Shown piece after piece: positions 1 to 5,762 of a stretch of 7,998 nt of DNA. The notes beneath the pieces are model-generated. The model was not told where the DNA came from and ran no database searches. It saw nothing but the letters and a program-made list of their open reading frames with translations. The position numbers and the translations under genes were made by a program. Source of the stretch: Streptosporangiaceae bacterium (lineage in GTDB: Bacteria > Actinomycetota > Actinomycetes > Streptosporangiales > Streptosporangiaceae); assembly GCA_030042885.1 (NCBI GenBank), contig JASHYW010000707.1:1-7998 (forward strand). Reading direction: 5' to 3'. Position 1 is the first letter of the stretch. Each line of letters begins with the position of its first letter.

Positions 1-357
1 CACCGGGCGGTCGGCGCCGATGGCGTAGAGCACCCCGCCGATCAGCGCGGTAAGCCGGGCGGTTCCGGTCAGGTGAACGCTGGCTCGCACCTGCTCGGCG
101 AGCAGGCGCCGGGCCCGCCACCAGAGCACCTGGTCGAGCAGTTGCTCCCGGTTGCCGGCCCGCCGGTACAAGGTGGCCCGGGCCACGCCGATGCGCCGGG
201 CCAGCGACCGCATGTCCAGCCGCTGCCCAGAGGAGAAGGTGTCCACCGCAGCCGCGAAGATGTGGGCCGGGACCGTGGCGGGCGCCCCGGTTCCCTCGGG
301 CAGGACGATGCGGACGTCGCCGTCACCGCTCCCCCGGGCCCGTGGCACCGCCGTCAT
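1..357 (-). CDS. TetR/AcrR-family transcriptional regulator, QsdR-like (3' end cut off by the window edge)
   Basis: The reading frame is open from an ATG at 355-357 down to base 1, giving 119 residues with no stop, so the C-terminal ligand-binding part is missing. The first 30 residues are Gly/Pro/Arg-rich and probably disordered. Residues 31-75 form a TetR-type DNA-binding domain: helix AHIFAAAVDTF, then the helix-turn-helix LDMRSLARRIGVARATLYRR, then GNREQLLDQVLWWRARRLL. The ATLYRRAGNREQLL segment resembles QsdR-type TetR proteins of actinobacteria, which is recognition by eye and not a search. An AAGGG lies 8 bases before the ATG. The gene begins 16 bases after the WS/DGAT stop on the same strand, so it is probably the last visible gene of that operon and may regulate it. 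The ligand and target are unknown. The family call is firm; the QsdR subgroup is moderate. Confidence 0.88.
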   Translation of the reverse strand, partial: MTAVPRARGSGDGDVRIVLPEGTGAPATVPAHIFAAAVDTFSSGQRLDMRSLARRIGVARATLYRRAGNREQLLDQVLWWRARRLLAEQVRASVHLTGTARLTALIGGVLYAIGADRPV

Positions 358-373
358 GGCCCCTGCCCTTGCT

Positions 374-1816
374 TCACGAGGCCGCGTGCTTGTCGGCGGC
401 TTCGGCCAGCAGGACCAGCTCGTCGACCAGGTAACCGGCCAGCACGTCGATGTCGGGGACCAGCTCACGACAGGCCACCAGGCCGAAGTGCAGCTGGCCG
501 AGGTATCCCACCACGGTGATGTTCAGGCCCTGGCCGTCGGTGACCACCGACACCGGGTAGTTGGCGATCAGCCTGGCCCCGCACAGATAGACGGGGACGT
601 TCGGGCCGGGGACGTTCGAGATCGTGACGTTGAACGGCGGCACCCGGTGCAGCAGGCCGGTGGCGAACATCACGCGGGCCGCTCGCGCGGTCAGCGCCGG
701 CGGGGCGAAGTCGCTGATCTGGTCGACCAGGCCCTGCGGGATCGCCGCCTGCTGGGCCTTGGCGATCCTGGTCGCCGAATGCACGATCTGGACCCGCATG
801 CCGGGCTCGGTCACGTTGGTCGGCAGCATAGCCAGCATGGCCGATACCCGGTTGCCGAGCGCGCCCTTCGGTGCCCGAGGGTCGCGGACCGACACCGGGA
901 TCATCGCGATCAGCGGCTGGCTGGGCAGCGCGTCGCGGTTGGACAGCCAGCGGCGGAGGGCTCCGGCGCACATCGCCATCACCACATCGTTGACCGAGAC
1001 ACCGAAGGCGTTCTTGACCGTCTTGACCGTGGCCAGGTCCACGCTGCGGAACGCGAACCTCCGGTGCGGCGTGATCGGCTTGTTGAACGGCGTGGCCGGA
1101 GCGCGCCCCAGCGTGGTGCTGATGACCGCGCCGTCGCCGCGGTTCAGCCCGAGCATGCCGCCGACCAGCGTGCTCGCCACCGGGGTCAAGGTGGGCAGCA
1201 CCTTAACCAGTTCGTTGGTCAGGCGAACGGTCTGTACCGGCCGCCAGGCCAGCCGGAGGAGCGCCTTAATGGCCAGCTCCGGCATGTTCGGCGGGCTTTC
1301 CGGGCAGAACGGCTGGACCGGGGGCAGCTGGCGGCCCGAGGGCTGCAGATCAAGCAGCACGGTCAGCAGCTCGGCGCCGGACGCGCCGTCGATGGCGGCG
1401 TGGTGGATCTTGGTGTACACTGCGGCCCGCTTCCTGGCCAGCCCGGTGATCAGGTAGATCTCCCACAGCGGGCGGCTGCGGTCCAGCGGCCTGGCGTGCA
1501 GTCGGCTGACCTGCTCGGTCAGCTGGGCGTCCGAGCCCGGGCGGGGCAGCGCGAGCTCGCGGACGTGGTACTCGATGTCGTAGTCCGGGTCGTCGATCCA
1601 GTACGGCTGGTCCAGGCCGAGCGGCACGTTCAGCAGCTTGCGCCGGAGCACGGGCACCAGCGGTATCCGTCCGGCCAGGACGTCGGTCAGCCGGGCCAGG
1701 GTGAGCGGCTTGGGCGCGTCGCTGGGGTCCAGCACGGCCAGCCCGCCGACGTGGCCGGTGGTGTGGGCCGTCTCCAGGGCGAGGAACGAGGCGTCGAGCC
1801 CGGTCAGTTGCTGCAT
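374..1816 (-). CDS. Wax ester synthase / acyl-CoA:diacylglycerol acyltransferase (WS/DGAT, Tgs-like)
   Basis: This 480-residue protein has the usual length and landmarks of bacterial WS/DGAT enzymes (EC 2.3.1.20 / 2.3.1.75), which transfer an acyl group from acyl-CoA to diacylglycerol or a long-chain alcohol to make storage triacylglycerol or wax ester. The N-terminus, MQQLTGLDASFLALE, is typical. PLDRSRPLWE is at residues 110-119, the catalytic HHxxxDG motif is intact as HHAAIDG at 138-144, the conserved ND is at 276-277 in VSVNDVVMAMCAGALRRWL, and NVPGPNVP is at 401-408. Members act at the inner face of the membrane and on lipid bodies. The frame could open at 1870, but the ATG at 1816 is chosen because GGAGGA sits 7 bases before it, the family motif begins there, and the longer start would overlap the upstream gene. 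It follows the hydrolase stop by 20 bases. The triacylglycerol/wax preference cannot be read from the sequence. Confidence 0.96.
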   Translation of the reverse strand: MQQLTGLDASFLALETAHTTGHVGGLAVLDPSDAPKPLTLARLTDVLAGRIPLVPVLRRKLLNVPLGLDQPYWIDDPDYDIEYHVRELALPRPGSDAQLTEQVSRLHARPLDRSRPLWEIYLITGLARKRAAVYTKIHHAAIDGASGAELLTVLLDLQPSGRQLPPVQPFCPESPPNMPELAIKALLRLAWRPVQTVRLTNELVKVLPTLTPVASTLVGGMLGLNRGDGAVISTTLGRAPATPFNKPITPHRRFAFRSVDLATVKTVKNAFGVSVNDVVMAMCAGALRRWLSNRDALPSQPLIAMIPVSVRDPRAPKGALGNRVSAMLAMLPTNVTEPGMRVQIVHSATRIAKAQQAAIPQGLVDQISDFAPPALTARAARVMFATGLLHRVPPFNVTISNVPGPNVPVYLCGARLIANYPVSVVTDGQGLNITVVGYLGQLHFGLVACRELVPDIDVLAGYLVDELVLLAEAADKHAAS

Positions 1817-1823
1817 GTCCCGT

Positions 1824-1829
1824 TCCTCC
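1824..1829 (-). promoter_or_regulatory. Ribosome binding site that fixes the WS/DGAT start
   Basis: On the minus strand this reads GGAGGA, a near-perfect Shine-Dalgarno sequence, 7 bases before the ATG at 1814-1816. It lies in the short gap after the upstream hydrolase stop (1837-1839), so the WS/DGAT has its own strong initiation site and does not depend only on coupling. Confidence 0.8.
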
Positions 1830-1836
1830 CGCTGCC

Positions 1837-2826
1837 CTAGGTTTCCGTGGTGAAGTGACCGTCCAGCCACTCGCGCATGGTGCCGACCACCGCGCCGGGC
1901 ACCTCGAGCATCGGGGTATGCCCGACACCGGGGAGGATAACGGACTCCCAGTGCGGGAACCGGGCACTGGCGTGGCGCATGGCGGCCACCTGGACCAGCC
2001 GGTCGTCCTCGCCGCCGATGAGCAGGACCGGGACCGTGATCCCGGCCATCATCTGGAAGTAGCCCCGGCGCAGGCTGAGCACCCGCAGCACGGAACGCGC
2101 GGCCGCCAGGAACGTCCCGGCGCGCACCGACGCCTGGTGCGCGGACGTGGGCTGCCGCCGCTCGATCAGCGCGAGGTGGGCCCCGATCATCTCGGGATCG
2201 GCTCGCGAGGGGTCGGCGAAGCAGAGCTCCAGCAGCTGCCGGACGGCCTGTTCCGGCGAGCGGCGCGTCAGGTACCTTCTGACGAACATCTCACCGAGGC
2301 CGGGCAGCGCGAACAGCATGAACTCGCCGGTCACCCGGGGGTCGACCTTCCCGCGGGGCAGCGGCAGCGCGGGGTCGATCAGCACCAGGCCCTGCACGGT
2401 ACCCGGCTGGGCGGCGGTCTGCAGGATGGATATCAGCCCGCCCATGGAGTTCCCGACCAGGATGACCGGGGTCCCGGTGACCTCGCGCACGAACCGGTCC
2501 ACCAGCCGCGCGTTGGCCCGCACAGTGGTGGTGGCTCGCGAGCCGGGGGTCAGGCCGAAGCCGTGCAGGTCCAGCGCGAAGGCGCGGCGCCCGGCCGCCA
2601 GCTCCGGTCCGATCAGGCACCAGTCCAGGTGCGAGCCGCCCAGGCCGTGCACGAAGACGATCGAAGGTCCCTGCAGGGGCTGGCCTTCCCCGTAGCTAGG
2701 GCTGAACTCGATCCAGTGCACCGGTCCGTCGAGGTCAGTGACATACCCCTGTCCCCCCCACCGCGCCGCGAGCTGCAACGGTGCCCGGCGCATGTTGGCC
2801 GGGCGGCTGTGGTCGGCGCCGATCAT
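1837..2826 (-). CDS. Alpha/beta-fold hydrolase (serine nucleophile), second gene of the lipid operon
   Basis: This 329-residue protein has the full alpha/beta hydrolase triad. The oxyanion strand is IVFVHGLGGSHLDW (HG at 60-61), the nucleophile elbow is GNSMGG at 125-130 (Ser127), the acid lies in GGEDDRLV (Asp274 or Asp275), and the histidine is in GVGHTPML (His303). A helical lid fits between about 155 and 255. Such enzymes cleave esters, lipids or C-C bonds; beside a WS/DGAT an acylglycerol or acyl ester is a reasonable guess, not shown by the sequence. The ATG at 2826 is chosen because ATGA joins it to the TGA of the upstream gene, a sign of translational coupling. A GTG at 2841 and an ATG at 2793 are alternatives. 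No good Shine-Dalgarno precedes 2826, which fits coupling. No signal peptide is evident, so the protein is probably cytoplasmic. Confidence 0.92.
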   Translation of the reverse strand: MIGADHSRPANMRRAPLQLAARWGGQGYVTDLDGPVHWIEFSPSYGEGQPLQGPSIVFVHGLGGSHLDWCLIGPELAAGRRAFALDLHGFGLTPGSRATTTVRANARLVDRFVREVTGTPVILVGNSMGGLISILQTAAQPGTVQGLVLIDPALPLPRGKVDPRVTGEFMLFALPGLGEMFVRRYLTRRSPEQAVRQLLELCFADPSRADPEMIGAHLALIERRQPTSAHQASVRAGTFLAAARSVLRVLSLRRGYFQMMAGITVPVLLIGGEDDRLVQVAAMRHASARFPHWESVILPGVGHTPMLEVPGAVVGTMREWLDGHFTTET

Positions 2827-3608
2827 GGGTACAGCGCCCACAGCAGCAACGGCGGCCGGAACCGGCGCTGCTGGCCGGGCGGGGACGCCAGCCGGTCGGC
2901 GATCACCCTCAGCGTGGCCAGGTCAACGCCGAAGCCGAGATGAGAGCAGCGGACCTCGACGTTCTGATGCAGTTCCGTCTCCGGCGCGACGCACGTCCGC
3001 CAGGACACGATGCCGTCCCAGCGTGAGTACACCGCCGTCGACGGGACACCGATGGGCTGGACTCTCTGCTCGTGGCTGGGCAGCCGGGCACCGTCCGCAT
3101 GCAGGTGGCTGCGGCGCTGGTAAGGACCGTGGACGCGGCTCTGCCGCGAGTCCCTGAGGGCGAACGGGCTGCCGAGCGTGATGACCTGACGGACCTGGCT
3201 GGGATGCTGGCGCGCCAGTTCCCTGGCGTAGACGCCGCCCAGGCTCCAGCCAATCAGCGACACGGGACCCCCGGTCTGCTCGGCGTGTGTCAAGAGCAAT
3301 TGCGGGAGCTCAGACAGCACCGCCTCGGTCGGCCCGTGGTTGCGGCCAAGATCCCATCCTCGCACGTCGTAGCCCAGCCAGCTCAGGAACGGCCGCAGCG
3401 GTACCGTGCTTGTGTCGGTGGCCAGCAGGCCGGGCAGCACCAGCACCCCGTGGCCGTCGCCGCGCGGGGCGGTCAGCAGCCAGGGCATGGCCAGCGGCAG
3501 GGCCGACAGGTCCACCACCCACCGGACAGGCTCGGTCAGGAACAGGACGGCCGACGGTGCGGCCGGATCCGGTCCTGCGTCTTCTTCCGGTCCCCGGACG
3601 AGGTACAT
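2823..3608 (-). CDS. Lipase/esterase-like alpha/beta hydrolase, first gene of the lipid operon
   Basis: With the start used here the protein has 261 residues. It shows VLVLPGLLATD at about 56-66 (strand and oxyanion turn), WDLGRNHGPT at about 85-94, the nucleophile elbow GWSLGG at 120-125 (Ser122), an acid in YSRWDGIVSW (Asp198) and the histidine in CSHLGFG (His223). The SR-x-DGIV-x-W and SHLG signatures are typical of actinobacterial triacylglycerol lipase/PGAP1-like esterases. The substrate is unknown. The segment around residues 24-46 is hydrophobic and could touch the membrane. The frame also opens at an ATG at 3680 (285 residues), but that start has no Shine-Dalgarno and its first codons run through an AT-rich patch unlike the rest. 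The ATG at 3606-3608 has GGAG 9 bases upstream, so it is preferred with moderate confidence. The stop TGA overlaps the next gene's ATG. Confidence 0.85.
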   Translation of the reverse strand: MYLVRGPEEDAGPDPAAPSAVLFLTEPVRWVVDLSALPLAMPWLLTAPRGDGHGVLVLPGLLATDTSTVPLRPFLSWLGYDVRGWDLGRNHGPTEAVLSELPQLLLTHAEQTGGPVSLIGWSLGGVYARELARQHPSQVRQVITLGSPFALRDSRQSRVHGPYQRRSHLHADGARLPSHEQRVQPIGVPSTAVYSRWDGIVSWRTCVAPETELHQNVEVRCSHLGFGVDLATLRVIADRLASPPGQQRRFRPPLLLWALYP

Positions 3609-3698
3609 CACGGCCTGCTCCGCTCGCTTCGCCCTCACGACATACGCAAGGGGCTGATACACGCTTAATATATGTCTCATCTACGGGGGGGTGGGAGC

Positions 3699-3767
3699 AT
3701 GAGTTTCAATCTGGCGACCATCCGCCCGGCGCGACGGATGAGTTCGATTTCGCCCCGCGGTGGGTGA
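3699..3767 (+). CDS. Possible 22-codon leader ORF before the aldo/keto reductase
   Basis: An ATG at 3699 opens 22 codons beginning MSFNLATIRPARR and ending at TGA 3765-3767, 34 bases before the aldo/keto reductase ATG. A G-rich tract (3685-3697) lies just upstream and could pair with 16S rRNA, but the best-placed GGGAG is too close to the ATG. The peptide is basic, has no cysteine, and I recognise no family. It may be a chance ORF. Confidence 0.2.
   Translation: MSFNLATIRPARRMSSISPRGG
3719..3740. repeat. Inverted repeat, candidate operator
   Basis: The arms CATCCG (3719-3724) and CGGATG (3735-3740) are perfect complements around a 10-base spacer. The site lies between the divergent genes and about 60 bases before the reductase start, a natural place for a regulator to bind. 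ATGAGTT occurs on either side, at 3699-3705 and 3738-3744, giving a weak direct repeat spaced 39 bases. Which protein would bind is unknown; the nearby TetR and MarR products are candidates by proximity only. Confidence 0.4.
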
Positions 3768-3801
3768 GGCGGGCGGCGGCCGGGAGGCGGACACTGGGTA
3801 C

Positions 3802-4770
3802 ATGCGTTATCTGAACATTGATGCCGGCACGAGGATCTCCAGGATCGGCCTCGGCACGTGGCAGTTCGGTTCCCGGGAGTGGGGATACGGCGAGTCTTAC
3901 GCCGGGCAGGAGGCGCGCGCCATCGTGCGCCGGGCGCTCGAGCTGGGGGTCACCCTGTTCGATACGGCCGAGCTCTACGGTTTCGGGCGCAGCGAGCGGA
4001 TCCTCGGCGAGGCGCTCGGCGAGGAGCGCGAGTCGGCCTTCATCGCGACGAAGATCTTCCCGGTGTTGCCGGTCGCCCCCGTCGTCGAGCAGCGCGCCGT
4101 GGCCAGCGCGAACCGGCTCGGGGTCCGCAGGCTCGACCTGTATCAGGTACACCAGCCCAATCCGGTGGTCCGCGACGGGACCATCATGCGCGGCATGCGG
4201 GCGCTGCAGCGGGTGGGGCTGGTGGGCGAGGTCGGCGTGAGCAACTACTCGCTGGACCGCTGGCGCGCCGCCGAGCGGGCGCTGGGCAGCCGGGTGCTGA
4301 GTAACCAGGTCTGCTACAACATGGTCGCCCGGGCTCCCGAGCGCGACCTGCTGCCGTTCGCCGAATCGACCGATCACATCGTGATCGCCTACAGCCCGCT
4401 GGCGCAGGGGCTGCTCTCGGGCCGGTATCACCGGGCCAGCCGGCCGGTGAACCGGGTGCGGACCGCCAGCCCGCTGTTCCTGCCGGAGAACCTGGAGCGG
4501 GCCGAGGATCTGATCGCAGCGTTGCGGGAGGTGGCCGACGCGCATGGGGCCACGCCCGCGCAGATCGCGCTGGCCTGGGTCATCCGCCGTCCGGCCGTGG
4601 TCGCGATACCGGGCGCGTCGAGCGTCGAGCAGCTCGAGAGCAACGTCGCGGCGGCCGATATCCAGCTCACCGACGAGCAGTACCAGGCCCTGAACGCGGC
4701 ATCAGACCGGTTCCGCCCCATCACAGGAGCGCCGGCCATCCCCCGCCTGCTCAGGGCCCGCTTCAGCTAG
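3802..4770 (+). CDS. NAD(P)H-dependent aldo/keto reductase
   Basis: This 322-residue protein folds as an aldo/keto reductase TIM barrel and should reduce a carbonyl to an alcohol with NADPH in the cytoplasm. The catalytic tetrad is complete: Asp54 and Tyr59 in FDTAELYG, Lys84 in ATKIFP and His117 in YQVHQPN. GVSNYS is at 145-150, YSPLAQGLLSGRY at 197-209, and the cofactor-binding loop IPGASSVEQLESN at 269-281. The frame is open back to a GTG at 3760, but the ATG at 3802 is preferred because the family's first strand begins there and the extra residues are low-complexity. A GGGAGG at 3782-3787 is 14 bases away, so initiation looks weak or non-canonical. It is the only clear plus-strand gene here and converges on the MarR gene. 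The substrate cannot be inferred. Confidence 0.95.
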   Translation: MRYLNIDAGTRISRIGLGTWQFGSREWGYGESYAGQEARAIVRRALELGVTLFDTAELYGFGRSERILGEALGEERESAFIATKIFPVLPVAPVVEQRAVASANRLGVRRLDLYQVHQPNPVVRDGTIMRGMRALQRVGLVGEVGVSNYSLDRWRAAERALGSRVLSNQVCYNMVARAPERDLLPFAESTDHIVIAYSPLAQGLLSGRYHRASRPVNRVRTASPLFLPENLERAEDLIAALREVADAHGATPAQIALAWVIRRPAVVAIPGASSVEQLESNVAAADIQLTDEQYQALNAASDRFRPITGAPAIPRLLRARFS

Positions 4771-4810
4771 CGCGGCCTGGCCGGGGCTGGCACCACGGAC
4801 CGTTCGGCTG

Positions 4811-4862
4811 AAGAAAAGGAGCGCCGCCTACGGCGGTCACCGGGGAGCGGGCGCTACGCCCG
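4811..4862 (-). terminator. Tandem hairpins with a T-rich tail between convergent genes
   Basis: Two perfect hairpins with three-base loops lie here: CGGGCG-CTA-CGCCCG at 4848-4862, which contains the MarR stop codon, and CCGCC-TAC-GGCGG at 4824-4836. Reading the minus strand, the second is followed three bases later by TCCTTTTCTT (4811-4820), the arrangement of an intrinsic terminator for the MarR transcript. For the plus-strand reductase the hairpins could act without a T-tract. Confidence 0.65.
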
Positions 4863-5333
4863 GTCGGTGTGCCCGTCCGGGGCGGGCTCGGCGCGAGTGC
4901 GGCGGACGGCCTCGCGCAGGTCCTCGGCGAGGTTCTCCAGGGCGGGCAGCGCAGCGACCAGGGCGGCCTCCTGGTCGGGGGCCAGGCCCGCGACGCATTC
5001 GGAGATGATCGCGGCTCGCTGCGCGGCGATCCGCTGATAGGTGCGCTGGCCCTCGGGGGTGACCTCGACCCGGGCGGCGCGGGAGTCATCCGGGTCGCGC
5101 AGCCGCCGGATCAGGCCGAAGGAATCGAGCTTGCCGACGACGCGGGACAGCATCGTGGGGTTGAGGCCCTCGAGCTCGATGAGCTCAGCCAGGCTGAGCG
5201 GGCCTCGGACGGTGGCGATGCCGAGCACGGAGGCCTGGGTCGGGGTGAGCCCCTCGTCGGCGGAGGCGGCGTGGAGCTGCCGCGCGAGCCGCAGCACCAC
5301 CCGCCGCAGGCGGATCACCGTGTCCTGGTCCAT
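4854..5333 (-). CDS. MarR-family transcriptional regulator
   Basis: This 159-residue protein matches the size and layout of MarR dimeric winged-helix regulators. The N-terminal helix (1-24) serves dimerisation, TPTQASVLGIA (30-40) and LSLAELIELEG (47-57) make the first helices, and NPTMLSRVVGKLDSFGLI (58-75) is the recognition helix. The wing carries the signature DPDDSRAARVEVTPEG (80-95), and the long C-terminal helices run from 97 to about 146. MarR proteins usually repress nearby genes until a small, often phenolic or oxidised, ligand binds. The ATG at 5333 follows a GGGGTGA about 8 bases upstream. No clear palindromic operator was seen in the short gap before it. Its target could be itself or the convergent aldo/keto reductase, which is inference. 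A decayed hydrolase lies just upstream on the same strand. Confidence 0.94.
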   Translation of the reverse strand: MDQDTVIRLRRVVLRLARQLHAASADEGLTPTQASVLGIATVRGPLSLAELIELEGLNPTMLSRVVGKLDSFGLIRRLRDPDDSRAARVEVTPEGQRTYQRIAAQRAAIISECVAGLAPDQEAALVAALPALENLAEDLREAVRRTRAEPAPDGHTDRA

Positions 5334-5413
5334 GCGTGTCGGTCACCCCTTCCGTGCCGGGTCCTCGTCAATCATCCCAGCCCGAAGCGCGCCAACGATA
5401 CTCGCCGCGGCGG

Positions 5414-5633
5414 CTACAGCCGGTCGGCCAGCCAGGCGTGCACCTCCCCGATGCGGTTCTCCAGCAGGGTCAGGTGGCCGTCGTGGTCGAGCAGCCTGGC
5501 CTGGCACGAACTGGTCGTGACGGCCGTGCATGAGCAGGACCGGGATCGAGATGACGGACAGCTCGAATCCCCACGGGCCGGACTCGGCCACGCCGTCGGC
5601 CACGACTGGGCCTTCCACGCCACCGCTCCACAT
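5414..5633 (-). pseudogene. Decayed C-terminal fragment of an alpha/beta hydrolase, frameshifted
   Basis: Two adjacent minus-strand frames together spell the end of an alpha/beta hydrolase. From about 5627 to 5502 one frame reads GGVEGPV, then PWGFELSVISIPVLLMHGRHDQFVP, which is the strand and loop carrying the catalytic acid. From 5500 to the TAG at 5414 the next frame reads ARLLDHDGHLTLLENRI and then GEVHAWLADRL, which is the catalytic-histidine loop and last helix. Intact relatives have about 15 residues between FVP and this point (typically a GHGEWLA-type helix), so a small deletion with a net frame change is the simplest explanation. The nucleophile elbow and the whole N-terminal half are absent, and a stop interrupts the frame just upstream near 5671. 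The apparent ATG at 5631-5633 is unlikely to be used. The fragment should be non-functional. It lies 80 bases before the MarR gene. A sequencing error could explain the frameshift but not the missing N-terminus. Confidence 0.75.
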
Positions 5634-5642
5634 GCAAGCTGA

Positions 5643-5687
5643 GCTGGCCCAGCGGCACTCGCTGGTTCAGCTAGCCCAGCGCACTCC
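5643..5687. repeat. Short near-duplicate direct repeat overlapping an inverted repeat
   Basis: GCTGGCCCAGCGGCACTC (5643-5660) recurs as GCTAGCCCAGCGCACTC (5671-5687) with one substitution and one deleted base. The first copy also forms the perfect hairpin CCAGCG-GCACT-CGCTGG (5649-5665). The stretch lies in the 129 bases between the hydrolase relic and the histidine kinase stop, where I see no gene. It may mark a slipped duplication at the edge of the relic. Confidence 0.45.
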
Positions 5688-5724
5688 CATCCTCGCCGCG
5701 GCCGGCCGGCTGCTGGCGGGCCAG

Positions 5725-5738
5725 GGCAGACGCCTGCC
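5725..5738 (-). terminator. Small hairpin downstream of the histidine kinase, weak terminator candidate
   Basis: GGCAG-ACGC-CTGCC forms a five-base-pair stem with a four-base loop, 24 bases past the kinase stop on the minus strand. No T-tract follows, so it is only a possible non-canonical terminator. Confidence 0.25.
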
Positions 5739-5762
5739 GCCACCGCACGAGTGCCCGGGGTG

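Larger units (their letters stand above)
3609..3801. promoter_or_regulatory. Divergent intergenic region between the lipid operon and the aldo/keto reductase
   Basis: This stretch lies between the preferred minus-strand start at 3608 and the plus-strand start at 3802, so it must carry promoters for both directions unless transcription enters from outside. An AT-rich patch at 3664-3680 gives TATATT on the minus strand (3667-3672), a possible -10 hexamer placing transcription start near 3660, and TAATAT on the plus strand. Neither has a convincing -35 partner. A run of seven G lies at 3685-3691. The region also holds the inverted repeat at 3719-3740 and a possible short ORF at 3699-3767. Confidence 0.5.

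Noticed and set aside
69..326. An 85-codon minus-strand ORF at the left edge
   Set aside because: It is in a different frame from the TetR regulator, which runs open to the window edge with a clear helix-turn-helix.
152..1840. A 562-codon plus-strand ORF antisense to the WS/DGAT gene
   Set aside because: Its protein is Arg/Gly/His/Gln-rich with no recognisable motif, as expected for the antisense frame of a high-GC gene. The minus strand carries a complete WS/DGAT with catalytic motifs and a strong ribosome site.
1855..2943. A 362-codon plus-strand ORF antisense to the alpha/beta hydrolase
   Set aside because: Low-complexity composition and no motif; the minus-strand gene has a complete catalytic triad.
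3706..4545. A 279-codon minus-strand ORF opposite the aldo/keto reductase
   Set aside because: His/Pro/Arg-rich shadow frame without motifs; the plus strand encodes all four catalytic residues of an aldo/keto reductase.
5343..5633. A 96-codon minus-strand ORF read as a small intact hydrolase
   Set aside because: Only its first half matches a hydrolase; after FVP the true continuation is in another frame, and the rest of this ORF is Arg/Pro-rich nonsense. It is treated as part of the pseudogene.
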